A DNA stretch of 64,000 nt from Cycloclasticus sp. (lineage in GTDB: Bacteria > Pseudomonadota > Gammaproteobacteria > Methylococcales > Cycloclasticaceae). Location of the stretch: positions 558,001 to 622,000 of the forward strand of contig PADC01000006.1 in assembly GCA_002700385.1 (NCBI GenBank). The letters run 5' to 3'. Shown here piece after piece: positions 62,730 to 64,000 of this stretch. The stretch's first letter is position 1; each line of letters starts with the position of its first letter. Below the pieces are notes generated by a model. That model was given only the letters and a program-made list of their open reading frames with translations. It was not told the DNA's origin and did no database searches. The translations under genes were made by a program, and so were the position numbers.

Positions 62730-63158
62730 TATTTCTCAATATATAAAACGAGTTAACTAAAACCCTGCCCTCCCATATCGACATACAAGATCAGGTTTCA
62801 GCACAAAACTGCAACCTAATGAAGCCTTTATTCTTTATTGTAAAGTTAGAACAATCACTCTCCGACTTTGTAGCGTTTATCTTTAGAAATGGTATTTACT
62901 CGCTACTCCTAGCAGTGTTGCTATAAAGGGTAATTTTGCCGAACAATTAATAATGACCCCCTATATCAGACGATACGATAGAATACTATCGTATGCCTAA
63001 CGGTCATTCTTAGAATCTGAATGATAGCGCAGCATTTTAATTAGCTTACTCATTTAACTAGGTTTTTTCTTTATTACGAAAAAAAATTTCAATACCCGTT
63101 TAATTAACTTTTACCATAAAATCGATTAGAACTCTAACTGACTCCTCTTATTAAATTT
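62730..63158. other. 429-base region upstream of pqqB
   Basis: Between the FKBP gene and pqqB I find no supportable gene. A nested inverted repeat lies at 62952-63008. It should hold the pqqB promoter, since pqqA is too far away to share a transcript. Confidence 0.5.
62952..63008. repeat. nested inverted repeat upstream of pqqB
   Basis: Outer arms AATGACC (62952-62958) and GGTCATT (63002-63008) enclose an inner perfect hairpin ATACGATAG-AATA-CTATCGTAT (62973-62994). The 57-base unit could be a cruciform-like recognition site, a tiny mobile-element end or an operator for pqqB. No T run follows it. Confidence 0.6.
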
Positions 63159-64000
63159 ATGCAAATTCGTGTTTTAGGCTCAGGTGCTGGCGGCGGCTTT
63201 CCACAATGGAATTGTAGCTGCCCTAATTGCAAAGCTGTACGCGCAGGAACGATTAAAACCTCTACTCGCAACCAGTCATCCATTGCCGTTTCATCGGATG
63301 GCGAGCACTGGGTTTTATTTAACGCGTCGCCTGACGTTCGCGCTCAATTAGAGAGCTTTCCTGAAATACACCCAAAAAATAAAGTACGTGGCACCGGTAT
63401 TGAAGCCATTGTGATGTTTGATTCTCAAATTGATCACGCTACAGGGTTATTGATTTTACGCGAAGGCGACCCATTAACCATTTATTGTACCGAGATGGTA
63501 AAGCAAGACCTAACAACCGGTTTTCCAATTTTTAACATTTTGGAACACTTTTGTGGTGTGAATGAGCATGCTATTCCACTGGATGGTCATGCCTTTACTA
63601 TCCCCAATATTAATGATTTAGAATTTATGGCGTTACCGCTAAAAAGCAAGGCACCGCCCTATTCACCTCACCGTAACGACCCGCATGAAGGAGACAATAT
63701 TGGGATGGTTATTCGCCAGTGTTCAACGGGCAAAACGATGTTCTACGCACCAGGCCTGGGTGAAATCGAGCCACATGTTGAAAAAGCCATGTGCGAAGCT
63801 GATTGTGTACTGGTAGACGGTACCTTCTGGACAGACGATGAGCTTGCTTCAGTGGGCCGCCCTTTATCAGCTAGAAAAATTGGTCACTTACCACAATCCG
63901 GTAAAGGCGGCATGATTGAGTTTTTAGATACCCTCAAAAAACCTCGAAAAATCTTGATTCACATCAATAACACCAATCCCATACTCAATGAAAATTCTAA
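63159..64000 (+). CDS. pqqB: PqqB (cut by window end)
   Basis: About 280 N-terminal residues of a metallo-beta-lactamase-fold protein starting [20 protein letters not shown], which is the PqqB signature, with [10 protein letters not shown] (zinc cysteines), [29 protein letters not shown] and [12 protein letters not shown]. The family length is about 305, so some 25 residues are missing. PqqB is an iron-dependent hydroxylase that oxidises the PqqA-derived intermediate. pqqC, D and E presumably follow outside the window. Confidence 0.96.
   Translation, partial: MQIRVLGSGAGGGFPQWNCSCPNCKAVRAGTIKTSTRNQSSIAVSSDGEHWVLFNASPDVRAQLESFPEIHPKNKVRGTGIEAIVMFDSQIDHATGLLILREGDPLTIYCTEMVKQDLTTGFPIFNILEHFCGVNEHAIPLDGHAFTIPNINDLEFMALPLKSKAPPYSPHRNDPHEGDNIGMVIRQCSTGKTMFYAPGLGEIEPHVEKAMCEADCVLVDGTFWTDDELASVGRPLSARKIGHLPQSGKGGMIEFLDTLKKPRKILIHINNTNPILNENS

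Overview
The window is a fragment of a fairly AT-rich gammaproteobacterial chromosome. The gene order yebC-ruvCAB-ybgC-tolQRAB-pal-cpoB-queE-queC is typical of gammaproteobacteria. Two meta-cleavage modules, a p-cresol module, Na+/H+ antiport genes and PQQ genes together suggest a marine aromatic degrader such as Cycloclasticus or a relative. The genus is an inference, not a proof.

Region 1 (1-17 kb) is aromatic catabolism. A minus-strand dmp-type operon, dmpKLMNOPQB - GlcG-like gene - dmpC (cut by the window start), encodes a six-part phenol hydroxylase, a reactivating ferredoxin, catechol 2,3-dioxygenase and 2-hydroxymuconic semialdehyde dehydrogenase. In front of dmpK lie a near-perfect sigma-54 -24/-12 promoter, a possible IHF site and a 53-bp tandem duplication placed like an enhancer. 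A second module (7-11.4 kb) has a benzoate/toluate-type ring-hydroxylating dioxygenase (alpha, beta), a second XylT-type ferredoxin, a second extradiol dioxygenase and a stand-alone flavin reductase. Next come a zinc alcohol dehydrogenase broken by a frameshift in a C6 run, a membrane desaturase-type di-iron enzyme, an AraC-type regulator and a DmpR/MopR-type phenol-responsive activator.

Region 2 (17.2-27.2 kb, plus strand) holds ubiX, a Tat-signal protein, p-cresol methylhydroxylase (flavoprotein and cytochrome c), a UbiD/VdcD-type decarboxylase, a degenerate copy of the flavoprotein, two similar aldehyde dehydrogenases and a rhodanese. With region 1 it spells a route p-cresol -> 4-hydroxybenzaldehyde -> 4-hydroxybenzoate -> phenol -> catechol -> meta-cleavage, avoiding protocatechuate.

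Region 3 (27-36.4 kb) carries two cation/proton antiporters, an outer-membrane porin, an FNT channel, a fused PP2C phosphatase-protein kinase, cyanase and tRNA-Lys. Region 4 (36.4-49.7 kb) is housekeeping: queuosine genes, Tol-Pal, Ruv, yebC, a pentapeptide protein, groESL with a possible heat-shock promoter, a MoeB/ThiF-like enzyme and a YqaE-type peptide.

Region 5 (50.0-64 kb) is the most unusual. pqqA (24 codons, not normally called) and pqqB (cut by the window end) are separated by about 13 kb. Between them are a PP2C phosphatase, an FHA protein, a transmembrane Ser/Thr kinase, a secreted protein, an SH3 lipoprotein, two membrane-anchored trypsin-like proteins with C-terminal FHA domains (one with an intact triad, one with the serine replaced by tyrosine), a sensor kinase/response regulator pair and a large secreted FKBP-domain protein. 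No type VI secretion genes are present. This looks like an envelope-to-cytoplasm phospho-signalling system that I do not recognise as a described unit.
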